Source: CAYMZB01 sp964394845
Lineage (GTDB): Bacteria; Patescibacteriota; Microgenomatia; Daviesbacterales; UBA10151
Length of the DNA stretch: 36,220 bases
Assembly: GCA_964394845.1 (NCBI GenBank)
Contig: CAYMZB010000039.1
Coordinates: 1-36,220, forward strand
Reading direction: 5' to 3'
Of this stretch, positions 14,752 through 22,456 are shown one piece after another. The translations under genes and the position numbers were made by a program. The notes under the pieces were generated by a model that searched no databases, was not told the origin of the DNA, and saw only the letters and a list, made by a program, of their open reading frames with translations. Positions within the stretch are counted from its first letter, which is position 1, and each line of letters opens with the position of its first letter.

Positions 14752-15258
14752 ATGATAATTACACAAAGCTCTAAGGATTTAAAACCAGTATTGATGAATA
14801 GCGTTAAAACTGAGATAAAAACTCCTAATTATTTAATCAAAGATCAAAATCAGTTAATATTTGTAGTTACTCCAGGCAAAAATGGATCTGAATTTAATAA
14901 AACCGTTGGATACTTTAGTAGTTTTCCGGGAATGCAAACATATCAGTGTTTATATGGACAGGGAATATTCATTATACAAAGAACAGATGAAACAGGGGAG
15001 GCAAAAGAATTTAAGGTAGTAAGTTTAAATCCCGGTAAACAGATTTTGGTTCCGGCAGGTTGGGGGATATGCATGGTTAATAGCAGTGATAGCTATTTGG
15101 TAGTGCTGAGGAATAGTTTTCTTGATGAAAAGTATATAGACTCAAAGCTAGTTTTAGAAAAAAGAGGTTTTGCCTATTATGTGGTCCAAAAAAAAGGAGA
15201 GGTTGGTTTTGAACCAAATCCTAGCTATTCAATACACCCTCAGATTGTTATGGAATAG
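14752..15258 (+). CDS. Cupin-fold protein resembling cupin-type phosphoglucose isomerase, without metal ligands
   Basis: This 168-residue protein follows the pattern of cupin-type glucose-6-phosphate isomerase: YQCLYGQGIFIIQ, VSLNPGKQILVPAGWG and a C-terminal YYVVQKKGEV strand. The histidines and glutamate that bind metal in active cupin isomerases (HxH...E...H) are not where they should be; for example VPAGWG replaces a VPxxWAH-type motif. A binding or regulatory role is more likely than catalysis. It follows the two glycosyltransferase genes on the same strand. The family call rests on pattern only. Confidence 0.55.
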   Translation: MIITQSSKDLKPVLMNSVKTEIKTPNYLIKDQNQLIFVVTPGKNGSEFNKTVGYFSSFPGMQTYQCLYGQGIFIIQRTDETGEAKEFKVVSLNPGKQILVPAGWGICMVNSSDSYLVVLRNSFLDEKYIDSKLVLEKRGFAYYVVQKKGEVGFEPNPSYSIHPQIVME

Positions 15259-15309
15259 CTTTGTCCCTTCAGGACAACATATTCAGCCCGGATTAGCAGA
15301 GTGGCTTAC

Positions 15310-15543
15310 TTAGTAGGAGGATGCGGAAGAGTCAGTAGAAGTTGATTTCTGAGTAATTCCAAGCAACCAAAGCACTGCTTCTTTTTTGTAGCGTCTATCC
15401 CCGCGAGAGTTAATTCTAATTGCCGGGAGTTTTCCTCTTTTACCCCATCTTTTGATAGTTAGAGGAGAGACCCTAAGCACTTCTGCTACTTCTTTAACAG
15501 TTAAAAGATCTGGGAGATTTTCAAGTGATAACTTATTGACCAT
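15310..15543 (-). CDS. Small HTH (MerR/excisionase-type) DNA-binding protein
   Basis: A winged HTH_17-type domain fills the protein (LTVKEVAEVLRVSPLTIKRW, then GKLPAIRI and the wing residues RRYKKEAVLWLL). A Ser/Thr-rich tail ends the protein. The ATG at 15543 gives 77 residues; a TTG at 15561 lies over the -10 region and is less likely. Similar small proteins act as excisionases or local regulators. No integrase is adjacent. It lies downstream of rplL on the same strand but has its own promoter upstream. Confidence 0.8.
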   Translation of the reverse strand: MVNKLSLENLPDLLTVKEVAEVLRVSPLTIKRWGKRGKLPAIRINSRGDRRYKKEAVLWLLGITQKSTSTDSSASSY

Positions 15544-15561
15544 TTTTGTTAACGTATTCAA

Positions 15562-15591
15562 TGTATATCATAAGAAAACATAAGGTGTCAA
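15562..15591 (-). promoter_or_regulatory. Promoter of the HTH gene
   Basis: On the minus strand TTGACA (15586-15591), 18 bp, TATACA (15562-15567) with a TGA extension. Transcription would begin around 15555, a dozen bases before the ATG at 15543. Confidence 0.5.
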
Positions 15592-15608
15592 TAGAGATGT
15601 TAGCTTGA

Positions 15609-16031
15609 TTACTGCAATTCTACTGTTCCGCCTGCTGCGGTAAGTTTAGTTTTTGCTTCCTCGGCTCGGGCTTTATTTACACCTTCAAGTACAGGTTTTG
15701 GAGCTGTTTCTACTAAATCTTTAGCTTCTTTAAGGCCTAAAGTTTGTACTAATTCTCTTACAGCTTTAATAACTGCAATTTTATTTGCCCCTGCTTGAGT
15801 TAGGATAACATTGAATGTAGTCTTTTCTTCTGTTGGTTCAGTTGAGGGTGCACCGGCTGCTGCTACTCCGACTGCAACTGGAGCGGATGCTGAAACTCCA
15901 AATCTATCTTCTAAAGCATGAACTAAATCTGCTAATTCTAAAACAGATAATTTTTCAATTTGTTCTATGATTTTTTCCAAGCTTGCAGAAACAGTTTTAG
16001 AAGCTTTTTGATCTTGTTGATCGTCTGCCAT
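15609..16031 (-). CDS. rplL: 50S ribosomal protein L7/L12
   Basis: The stalk protein recruits translation factors to the ribosome. The 140 residues include an N-terminal dimerisation helix (about 15-50, LEKIIEQIEKLSVLELADLVHALEDRFGV), an Ala/Val-rich hinge and the C-terminal domain (KTTFNVILTQAGANKIAVIKAVRE...LGLKEAKDLVE). The first 15 residues are a small extension beyond the usual length of about 120-130. It follows rplJ after three bases. Confidence 0.97.
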   Translation of the reverse strand: MADDQQDQKASKTVSASLEKIIEQIEKLSVLELADLVHALEDRFGVSASAPVAVGVAAAGAPSTEPTEEKTTFNVILTQAGANKIAVIKAVRELVQTLGLKEAKDLVETAPKPVLEGVNKARAEEAKTKLTAAGGTVELQ

Positions 16032-16034
16032 AAT

Positions 16035-16556
16035 TTAAACACCTCCCTTCGTTTTTTGAATCCCTGAAAGTACATACACTAAATTTCTTAAATTACCTTG
16101 CAATACTGATAAAATGCCTTGAATAGGAGCAACTAATACTCCAACTGTTTTGCCTCTTAATTCTAACTTTTCAGGTAAGGTAGAAAGTTGTAATATTTTA
16201 GCTTCATCTAAAGCTTCAGTACCTAAGAATCCGAACTTTATTTTACCTTTGGTAAAGTCCTTAAAAGATTTGACTAAGGTTTTAATAGGGGAGATTTCAT
16301 CGTCATATGCAAACAAAGTAGCAATTGGACCATTTAAGTTGGAGGGTAAAACATTAGGATCAGGAAAAGCCCGTTTTAATATACTATTTTTAGTAACACT
16401 AAATTCAGCGTTTTGATCCCTAAGCTTAAGGCGCAAACTAGAAAGTTCGTTCATAGTTAAGCCTTTATAGTCTGCAAAGACCAAAGCTTTAGCTTTTGCT
16501 AACTTTTCTTGCAATTTAACTGCTAAATCTTGCTTTTGTGCTCGTGTTTTAGGCAT
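16035..16556 (-). CDS. rplJ: 50S ribosomal protein L10
   Basis: The 173-residue protein carries the typical L10 N-terminal RNA-binding domain (VFADYKGLTMNELSSLRLKLR, FSVTKNSILKRAF) and a C-terminal helix that binds L7/L12 dimers. It is the stalk base protein and also the usual autogenous repressor of this operon. An L10 leader precedes it. In most bacteria rplA lies directly upstream; here rplA is about 8.4 kb away. Confidence 0.97.
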   Translation of the reverse strand: MPKTRAQKQDLAVKLQEKLAKAKALVFADYKGLTMNELSSLRLKLRDQNAEFSVTKNSILKRAFPDPNVLPSNLNGPIATLFAYDDEISPIKTLVKSFKDFTKGKIKFGFLGTEALDEAKILQLSTLPEKLELRGKTVGVLVAPIQGILSVLQGNLRNLVYVLSGIQKTKGGV

Positions 16557-16656
16557 AAAAAATCCCCATGCTCGAGGAGTTTTTGACTGATTAAAACGCC
16601 TCGGTGAGATTTTAATCGCTCCGTAGTTTTACGAAGGACGACTCACTGTCTTAAGC
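16557..16656 (-). promoter_or_regulatory. Ribosomal protein L10 leader RNA
   Basis: Between the promoter and rplJ lies about 100 nt of structured leader. On the minus strand it includes AAGACAGTGAG, a CGTCCTTCG...CGGAGCG helix and CACCGAGGCGTTTTAATC, matching the general L10-leader pattern in which L10/L12 bind to repress translation. The leader ends in a T-run directly before the ATG. The call rests on position and motif recognition, not a covariance model. Confidence 0.6.
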
Positions 16657-16662
16657 TTGATT

Positions 16663-16691
16663 ATTCTAACTTATGGTATTATGTTTGTCAA
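16663..16691 (-). promoter_or_regulatory. Strong promoter of the rplJ-rplL operon
   Basis: On the minus strand a perfect TTGACA (16686-16691), 17 bp, TAGAAT (16663-16668). It overlaps the oppositely directed promoter of the DUF5674-like gene, whose ATG starts at 16691. Confidence 0.8.
16674..16682 (+). promoter_or_regulatory. Extended -10 promoter (TGG-TATTAT) of the DUF5674-like gene
   Basis: TATTAT (16677-16682) with TGG ends eight bases before the ATG at 16691, giving an expected leaderless mRNA. It lies inside the spacer of the divergent rplJ promoter, so the two RNA polymerases would compete. Confidence 0.5.
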
Positions 16692-17023
16692 TGATTATAG
16701 TTTTGAATAAAAAAATTACGACTGCGGAGTTAAAAGAGATTTCAAAAGATATTGAAGGATATATTAAATTTGTGGCGGACATAGAAAAAAAGATTTTAGC
16801 AGCAGGCGGGACTTGGCATGTTCAGTGCGAAGAGCAACTGATAAAAATCGGATCAAAACAAGAAAATTTATGGGGCGGGGGTTGGGATCTTCAAACAAAT
16901 GAATTGGATTATGACTCAATGATTAATATTAGACCGAAAGTCGGTAATCCCAGCAGGGAAGTATTGTCTTTAAAAATTCGTGATCAAATGACTGTGATAG
17001 CCAAAGAACTACTTTTACCATGA
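16691..17023 (+). CDS. DUF5674-like protein
   Basis: With the start at 16691 the protein has 110 residues; an in-frame ATG at 16673 lies within the promoter. The pattern IEKKILAAGGTWHVQCEEQLIKIGSK, then QENLWGGG and DYDSMINIRPKVGNPSRE fits the DUF5674 family, which I recall from CPR genomes. No catalytic site is evident and there are no membrane segments. It overlaps the next gene by four bases. The function is unknown. Confidence 0.7.
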   Translation: MIIVLNKKITTAELKEISKDIEGYIKFVADIEKKILAAGGTWHVQCEEQLIKIGSKQENLWGGGWDLQTNELDYDSMINIRPKVGNPSREVLSLKIRDQMTVIAKELLLP

Positions 17024-17334
17024 GCGCAGAAGAAATTGTGTTGAATATAGCTGTTAATATGGGAAGACTATCCAGGTGGTCTGCACAGGGCAGGACAGAC
17101 CGGATTAAACAATTTTTAAGCGATACACAAATCTATTTAGATAATTTAGAAAAAATACAAGTAAGTAATAAATTTAGGCCTACTATGCAAAGATTTAAAA
17201 AAGACTTAGCCACACTCAAAAATTTAGATTGCACAACGGAGCAATGGGCGGAGCAGGTTCTAACCTGGGCTAATATTCTGCAACATAGGGCTCGCCTCGC
17301 TAACGCTCCTGCCAAGCGGGCAAAACTGGCTTAA
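17020..17334 (+). CDS. Hypothetical helical protein
   Basis: The 104-residue soluble, mainly alpha-helical protein is not recognised. It starts within the stop codon of the DUF5674-like gene (ATGA), so the two are probably translated together and may act together. The last 15 or so residues (RARLANAPAKRAKLA) are encoded by a GC-rich repeat that also occurs at 27580-27610, so the C-terminus is probably not ancestral. Confidence 0.6.
   Translation: MSAEEIVLNIAVNMGRLSRWSAQGRTDRIKQFLSDTQIYLDNLEKIQVSNKFRPTMQRFKKDLATLKNLDCTTEQWAEQVLTWANILQHRARLANAPAKRAKLA
17290..17320. repeat. GC-rich dispersed repeat overlapping a gene end
   Basis: GCTCGCCTCGCTAACGCTCC here and GCTCGCCTCGCTGACGCTCC at 27580-27599 differ in one base. 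Both are in otherwise AT-rich DNA and both form the C-terminal codons of a gene that ends in a convergent overlap. Confidence 0.65.
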
Positions 17335-18800
17335 TAACCCAGTTGTTTTAGCAAGAAGTCCCGTCTGACCGAATAAAAATTAATCCAGGGGGCAATTTCT
17401 ATAGCTTCATTATCTAACTTAATAGCTCTATTTATATCAGATACTTCATAAGCGCTTGCCTGCCGGAAAAATATTTCTGCCCTGATTGTTTGGATAATAA
17501 AAAGTAAAGTAATAATCGACAAAGCTGCTCCAAGAAAATTTATGATATATCTGGCTTTTTTTGTAAGATAAACATATTCTATGGCCGGCCCATTAACTGC
17601 GCCCAAAGATATCCAAAATACTACCAAAGGCACCACAGAAATAACAGAGAACTGATGGATAACGGTAAAGGCAATTACAACACTGATACAGGCTTTAATA
17701 AAATTCCGTTGTTCAATTTCCATTATCCTCATCTGTTTTAATCCGTAATGGATAGTTAAGGCTAGAATCGCCAGGAATAATCCCAGGCCGACTAGTCCTG
17801 TCTGAACTGCCAAATCCAAAAAAAGGTTATGGGAGGAGTCAACAACAATATCTTTTAAGCCTAAATCTTTTTCGTTTACAACACCGGGAAAAGCTAAAGA
17901 AAAATTTTCCAATCCATATCCGGTGATTGGTTTCTGCAGGATCAGATTGACGGATTTTTGAACAATCACCAGTCTATTTTCAGCAGTCCATTTGGAAATT
18001 GTGTCAACTTGGAATCTGTACCACTCCCTAAAAACCAGATTAGGAAAAAGATTTGCAAACAAGCCAAAAAGTAGTACTGAAAGGATAATGCCGGTAAGTA
18101 AAAGACGGTAATGATAAACTCCCCAGATAATTGCCAAAAATACCAATCCTATATAAGCGCTTCTGGAAAGTGTAGAAAAAATTCCTAAAATTATCACTAT
18201 CATTAAAAAACCAATTAAAATACTCCATTTTGAGCGGACCTTTTTAAACAGAAACCATACAAAGGGAAGCGACATCACTAAATACGCGCCTAAGAAATTT
18301 GGCTGGCCAAAAGTAGATATGACCCTGTTGCTATAAAGAAGTTGGGAGGTGTTCCCAAAAAACCATAGGGATATAAACTGAAACAAGGCTAAACCGGCAG
18401 TAAAGGCGCTGCTTATTAAAATAGCTATGCAGGCATGTTTTTTAAACTGGTTATCCTCAAAAAGCTTCCCGGATATAAAAAATAATAAACCATAACAGAG
18501 CCAGGATAAAATGCCCTGCATTCTAAAATAGCTTCCTAAAAAACTTTGCTGCAAAGATAGGCCAAAGCTGGCGGTAATAACTATCCAAGCTAAAAAGATT
18601 AAGATAAGTTTATGAACTCCGGTGAATTTACCTAACCTATATCCTGAGACTAATAAAACATAAGCTGAAAAGACAGAGAAAAGATATAATAAAAATACTT
18701 TTGGCAGTTCAAATGCCAGAAAGGTAAAAGGAAAGAAAAGTAAGGGCAGGGCAAATAGCATAAAAGCTAATGACCAGCTGACTTTTGACAAAGAAGCCAT
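17331..18800 (-). CDS. O-antigen ligase/polymerase family membrane protein
   Basis: The 489-residue protein has about 12 membrane helices and the Wzy_C/WaaL-type core. The large periplasmic loop region includes NRLVIVQKSVNLILQKPITGYGLENF and DSSHNLFLDLAVQTGLVGL (about 290-335), with the conserved G-x-G and H-N positions of the family. Such proteins polymerise lipid-linked oligosaccharides or attach glycans to lipids or proteins. The short C-terminal part after the last helix looks like the start of TPR-like repeats. It lies just downstream of a secreted surface protein gene on the same strand. Confidence 0.85.
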   Translation of the reverse strand: MASLSKVSWSLAFMLFALPLLFFPFTFLAFELPKVFLLYLFSVFSAYVLLVSGYRLGKFTGVHKLILIFLAWIVITASFGLSLQQSFLGSYFRMQGILSWLCYGLLFFISGKLFEDNQFKKHACIAILISSAFTAGLALFQFISLWFFGNTSQLLYSNRVISTFGQPNFLGAYLVMSLPFVWFLFKKVRSKWSILIGFLMIVIILGIFSTLSRSAYIGLVFLAIIWGVYHYRLLLTGIILSVLLFGLFANLFPNLVFREWYRFQVDTISKWTAENRLVIVQKSVNLILQKPITGYGLENFSLAFPGVVNEKDLGLKDIVVDSSHNLFLDLAVQTGLVGLGLFLAILALTIHYGLKQMRIMEIEQRNFIKACISVVIAFTVIHQFSVISVVPLVVFWISLGAVNGPAIEYVYLTKKARYIINFLGAALSIITLLFIIQTIRAEIFFRQASAYEVSDINRAIKLDNEAIEIAPWINFYSVRRDFLLKQLGY

Positions 18801-18823
18801 AAATCTACTATATCACTATCCAA

Positions 18824-20410
18824 TTATCTGCTGATATAGCGGGAGACTAAAGAGGAATTCTTAGTTAAATCAGGTTGAACTTGTATAGTATAAATTTGAT
18901 TGCCTTCAATATTGTTTGGAATCTGACCAAAAATTAGAGAATTCGACCAGTAATAATTAATAGCTTTGACACCGTCTGTCTTTGGAGTCTGATTATAGAA
19001 ATTAACCTTCCCGGAGCTTCCAAATTCTTTACCGGAAATAATAAATAGTCTGCCTAACCTTAAATTGAAAGGCCAGATAGAGTTGATTACAGGTTTAACC
19101 ATTTGTACAATTGCAATCGTACTTGCTGTGTTATTATTTTCATTTGACTCATTTACCTGGGAGTCAGCGTCTGCTTTTGCTAAAAATTGATATGATCCAT
19201 CGCCTTTAAAAGTGGTAATGACTAAAGTTTGGGTTGCCCCAGCAGCTAAAGCATTGGTTTCCAATCTCCAGTACTCGTTACTATTATTAGTATTTATTTG
19301 AGCGATAGAAGGTTGGGCGCTGGTAGAGCTGATATTTTTAACTGTGGCGGTCAGTGTTATTTTAGATTGATCTACATTATTTTTTATATCAATGGTTAAA
19401 TCAGCTTTTGGAGTAGGGACTGGAGTTGGGGTAGGCGCAGGAGTATTAATAGGTTTTCGGGCTCTAAGAGTAATAGTGATTTCGCGGGCAGCTGTCCAAT
19501 TATTTCCGACAAAAGCCCGGATCATCACTCTAACTTGACATGCCTGAAACTTAGCATGAAAAGGATTGTTTTCCCAAATAACAAACTCACCATTAGGACT
19601 TAATTGTTTGGTATCGCGGTAGTTTTCATAAACCATTACGTTATTCTGGAATAAACCAAATAAGTAACCACTGGCTCCTGCGACTGGTTTTACTTTAAAC
19701 ATATATGCACCTTCTAAATCCAATGTCTGACCATTTTGCGGATAAACCATTTCCGGAGCGTTTAATACAGGAATAGATGATGGTAATGGTTTCGGACTAG
19801 CAGATGGTGTAGGAACTGGTATTGGTACAGGGATTGTACTAAGAGTAATCGTATATTTGACTGAGGGTCCATCTTGCCATTTGTCGTTTTGGTAATACTG
19901 AACTGTTACTAAGCCAGCATAAGTTCCATCTAGCTTATTAGTATTTATATAGGTTCGGATATTGGTGGATGAACCAGAGTTAATTCCTCCTGAGGATTCA
20001 TAAAAGCCCTGACCTTGAGTAGGTACACTATACTTAATTTGCCAGCCAGTAGCTCCATTGCTTTTAATAGTAAAACCAAATCCATATACCAAGCCACCTT
20101 GAGCATTAGCTCTATCTAGTGTAACTACTACTGAATCAGTACTAACTGTAATTGGAGCAGGAGTTGGTGTAGGTGTTGGAGTAGGAGTAGGAGTAGGAGT
20201 AGGAGTAGGAGTTGCAGAAGGTGTAGTTGTTGGTGTGGGTGTAGGGATAGGGATTGGTGTAGAAGAAGGGTTTGGTAAAGGAGCTGTGGTCCCAATACCA
20301 ATATTACTTTGGGCCAATACAATACTTACCGGAGAAAAAAGGCTAAAATAAGCAATAAAAAGATAGGCGAAAAGCTTCCTTAGAATGTTTGACAAAGTCA
20401 AAGATTTCAT
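18824..20410 (-). CDS. Secreted Pro/Thr-rich surface protein with CARDB and IPT/TIG domains
   Basis: The start at 20410 (528 residues) is chosen because a good promoter ends 13 bases upstream; upstream in-frame starts lie inside that promoter. A signal peptide (about 1-34, ending VLAQ) is followed by a (Pro-Thr)n linker (about 47-85), an Ig-like domain, a second Pro/Ser linker, a fibronectin-like domain, a third Pro linker (TPAPTPTPVPTP), a CARDB domain (ending VNESNENNNTAST) and a C-terminal IPT/TIG domain (INSIWPFNLRLGRLFIISGKEFG). The architecture indicates an extracellular adhesin or surface protein. No sorting signal is visible. Confidence 0.8.
   Translation of the reverse strand: MKSLTLSNILRKLFAYLFIAYFSLFSPVSIVLAQSNIGIGTTAPLPNPSSTPIPIPTPTPTTTPSATPTPTPTPTPTPTPTPTPAPITVSTDSVVVTLDRANAQGGLVYGFGFTIKSNGATGWQIKYSVPTQGQGFYESSGGINSGSSTNIRTYINTNKLDGTYAGLVTVQYYQNDKWQDGPSVKYTITLSTIPVPIPVPTPSASPKPLPSSIPVLNAPEMVYPQNGQTLDLEGAYMFKVKPVAGASGYLFGLFQNNVMVYENYRDTKQLSPNGEFVIWENNPFHAKFQACQVRVMIRAFVGNNWTAAREITITLRARKPINTPAPTPTPVPTPKADLTIDIKNNVDQSKITLTATVKNISSTSAQPSIAQINTNNSNEYWRLETNALAAGATQTLVITTFKGDGSYQFLAKADADSQVNESNENNNTASTIAIVQMVKPVINSIWPFNLRLGRLFIISGKEFGSSGKVNFYNQTPKTDGVKAINYYWSNSLIFGQIPNNIEGNQIYTIQVQPDLTKNSSLVSRYISR
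20158..20263 (-). repeat. Hexanucleotide minisatellite encoding the (PT)n linker
   Basis: On the plus strand near-perfect tandem copies of GGAGTA and GGTGTA encode Pro-Thr repeats on the other strand. Such tracts change length easily by slippage, always in whole dipeptides. Confidence 0.8.
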
Positions 20411-20423
20411 TAGTTTGTAGCGT

Positions 20424-20452
20424 ATCATAACACCCTTTTTAATTCTTGTCAA
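20424..20452 (-). promoter_or_regulatory. Promoter of the surface protein gene
   Basis: On the minus strand a perfect TTGACA (20447-20452), 17 bp, TATGAT (20424-20429). The predicted start of transcription is about 6-7 bases before the ATG at 20410. Confidence 0.75.
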
Positions 20453-20504
20453 GTATTATAGGGTGAAGGAAGAAATCAGAGAATTGATTTATATCAGAAA
20501 GATA

Positions 20505-20513
20505 TGGTATAAA
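20505..20513 (+). promoter_or_regulatory. Extended -10 promoter (TGG-TATAAA)
   Basis: TATAAA (20508-20513) with TGG lies eight bases before the ATG at 20522, another apparent leaderless arrangement. Confidence 0.5.
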
Positions 20514-20521
20514 AGCAGATT

Positions 20522-21622
20522 ATGCAGTCAACATTTCGTGAAGGTGAACCATCTATAAGTGGTCCAGAGAAATTTCCTAGAGCAGGTGATCCTGCGGTAG
20601 GTCAGTATTTAAAATATTGGTTTGAAATTATAGAAAAAAAATCCAGCAGTATAAATATAGATGGCGCTAATTTTTCATATATCCGAACGAGGGTCTTTCC
20701 ATGGGAAGAAGTAGCAGAAAAAATAGGGGGGTCAAGACGCAGATTTAAAGATTTTGCAAGCGCAAATTTTAAGCATGGCGTTGTTGAAGTATTATCCATA
20801 GAGTATCCTTACAGAAGTAGTTACAGATTTAAAACAAGAGCGATTGATGAAAATGCCTGCTTAGCTCTTATGGAATTGTGGGGGACTGCCTGTATGCCCT
20901 GTACGCAAGGTTATCCACATAGAAACAGTCCGCCAACAGGTCCATTTACGGCTGAAGTAATAAAGCAGATCGTCTCAGAAACCAGAGACAGACTAGGAGA
21001 TCATCCTCCCGGTGAACATATCCATGATATAAATCCACTCAACCCTGAAGCTCCTCAAAAAGCCCAACGAATCATTACCGTTTCCATAACTTCTGAAGGA
21101 TCAGAAAGCCATAAAAAGAAAGCAGAACCCCTTAAGCTGTCTGATTTTAAAAAAGATTTTTTTAGAAAATTTCTTCCTGAAATATCAGATGAATCAGCTA
21201 AGCAGGAGTTAGAAGCATGGAATCCTAAGAAAGTATCAGAAAAGAATATCAGCTTAGGAAAAAGTTTTCATCAACCGGATGACGAAATACAGGATCCGGA
21301 AATATCAGAGCTTCTGCGAATAGGCCTTATGTACATTCTTGTTTTTAAAGCAGGCAATAAGGAACAATTGGACCACGCCATTGATGTTATGTCCGGACGT
21401 TATCAGGCTGTTAAGCAGGGATTCTATCATGCTGTTGATATTTTTAATCAATGCAAAGATTATCCTGTGTCTGATCGTTTAAATAATTTATATGATATTT
21501 ATACAGCAATAAAACGTAAGATGGGACAGACCTACGGTTTATTTAGGAACCCAGATCCAATATCCCGCTTCGCCCTGAGGGCTACGCGGGGCAGGGCCAC
21601 CCACACTGGAAGAATTATTTAA
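20522..21622 (+). CDS. Hypothetical protein with a Cys-containing N-terminal domain
   Basis: The 366-residue soluble protein is not recognised. Residues about 1-110 include a possible DNA-binding helical segment (WEEVAEKIGGSRRRFKDFASANF). A CMPC motif (about 125-128) lies within LWGTACMPCTQGYP, so a metal or redox site is possible. The middle is charged and probably disordered (about 155-250), and the last third is helical. The final 25 codons run into a GC-rich hairpin and overlap the convergent dockerin gene by 84 bases, so the true end may differ from the ancestral one. Confidence 0.6.
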   Translation: MQSTFREGEPSISGPEKFPRAGDPAVGQYLKYWFEIIEKKSSSINIDGANFSYIRTRVFPWEEVAEKIGGSRRRFKDFASANFKHGVVEVLSIEYPYRSSYRFKTRAIDENACLALMELWGTACMPCTQGYPHRNSPPTGPFTAEVIKQIVSETRDRLGDHPPGEHIHDINPLNPEAPQKAQRIITVSITSEGSESHKKKAEPLKLSDFKKDFFRKFLPEISDESAKQELEAWNPKKVSEKNISLGKSFHQPDDEIQDPEISELLRIGLMYILVFKAGNKEQLDHAIDVMSGRYQAVKQGFYHAVDIFNQCKDYPVSDRLNNLYDIYTAIKRKMGQTYGLFRNPDPISRFALRATRGRATHTGRII

Positions 21623-22420
21623 ACTTGCAGAGGGACTGGATAACTTAGGAATAGGTGAAGTCCAGGCGCCGGATGCTCCAACTTTACCCAGGTTTTTGGA
21701 AATCAAAGCCAGGTCGAAAATATTTATTACCCCATCCTTATTAAAATCTGCATTCTCATTCCAATTTGAAGATTTAGAAGTTGTTCCAGTTGCTTTTTGA
21801 GCAATAGAATAGTCAGCAGAATTTATCGCATTGTCATCATTTAAATCCCCGGTTAGCATGTTAATTATTTGCCCCTCATTTAAATCTGTGATATTAGGAG
21901 ACATTACAAAAGTTACAGAGGTTGCTGTTTGAGCTGCGCCTTTTAGTAAAGCCGTATATTGGGTGTTGATTTGGAGTCCTGCTAAAGATAAATTGTTGTA
22001 AACCCCATTTTTAGGCAGATCTACAGTGAAATTGAGCAAGAACTTAGGGTTTGATGACAACTGTCCTTCAACAATGCCTATAAATAATTTGGTTGCTTGG
22101 TCAGCGACAGGTCTTCCTTCTAAGCTGGCTTTCAAAGAAAGAGTAGGGCCAAATGAGGTAGCAATAGTAGGGGAGGAAGAATCCTTATTTGAAGAGGGCT
22201 GGTCAGTTAAAGAGGGATTGGTGCTTGCTTTACTGGCATTTAGGAGTTCCTGTTTAGCAGAGGTAGTAGGTTTAGGCACTGTTTTTGTAATGGGCCTTGA
22301 TTCATGGGCGCTACTTTTTGTATTTGTATATTGAGAAGAAAGATAGGTTCCCGCAGGTATAGATATAATAATGAAGAGATACATCCCCAGTAAAAGTTTT
22401 TGTTTAAAAGTTCCGAACAT
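21539..22420 (-). CDS. Secreted dockerin-type protein
   Basis: The 293-residue protein has an N-terminal membrane anchor or signal (about residues 8-28), a Ser/Thr/Pro-rich linker (about 35-85), a cohesin/Ig-like beta domain (about 88-185) and a type I dockerin pair (GDLNDDNAINSADYSIAQ and ADFNKDGVINIFDLALI; about 192-250), each an EF-hand-like Ca site. Dockerins usually bind cohesins on partner surface proteins; the cohesin-like module upstream could serve that role. The last 20 residues (GGPAPRSPQGEAGYW...) come from a GC-rich palindrome. Confidence 0.8.
   Translation of the reverse strand: MFGTFKQKLLLGMYLFIIISIPAGTYLSSQYTNTKSSAHESRPITKTVPKPTTSAKQELLNASKASTNPSLTDQPSSNKDSSSPTIATSFGPTLSLKASLEGRPVADQATKLFIGIVEGQLSSNPKFLLNFTVDLPKNGVYNNLSLAGLQINTQYTALLKGAAQTATSVTFVMSPNITDLNEGQIINMLTGDLNDDNAINSADYSIAQKATGTTSKSSNWNENADFNKDGVINIFDLALISKNLGKVGASGAWTSPIPKLSSPSASLNNSSSVGGPAPRSPQGEAGYWIWVPK
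21564..21590. repeat. GC-rich palindrome in the overlap of convergent genes
   Basis: CCCGC and GCGGG form the outer stem, and GCCC and GGGC the inner stem, with a TGA loop. It lies in the C-terminal codons of both convergent genes. There is no T-run, so it does not look like a standard terminator. Confidence 0.65.
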
Positions 22421-22425
22421 ACTTT

Positions 22426-22456
22426 CATTTTACATTTTACATTTTACAATTTACAA
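22426..22456. repeat. AT-rich repeat between divergent genes
   Basis: Tandem ATTTTAC units followed by AATTTACAAT fill the short gap between the dockerin gene and the flippase gene. TACAAT (22445-22450) could act as a -10 box for the flippase gene. Confidence 0.55.

Noticed and set aside
15272..15305. tRNA-like start (GCCCGGATTAGCAGAGTGGC)
   Set aside because: It looks like a 5' tRNA half with a D-arm-like stretch, but no anticodon arm, T arm or matching acceptor strand follows; at most a remnant.
20158..20263. Short regular repeats that could suggest a CRISPR array
   Set aside because: The unit is six bases with no spacers and it encodes a Pro-Thr linker in frame within a surface protein.
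21564..21590. Intrinsic terminator between convergent genes
   Set aside because: The hairpin is strong but has no T-run on either side and lies inside both reading frames.
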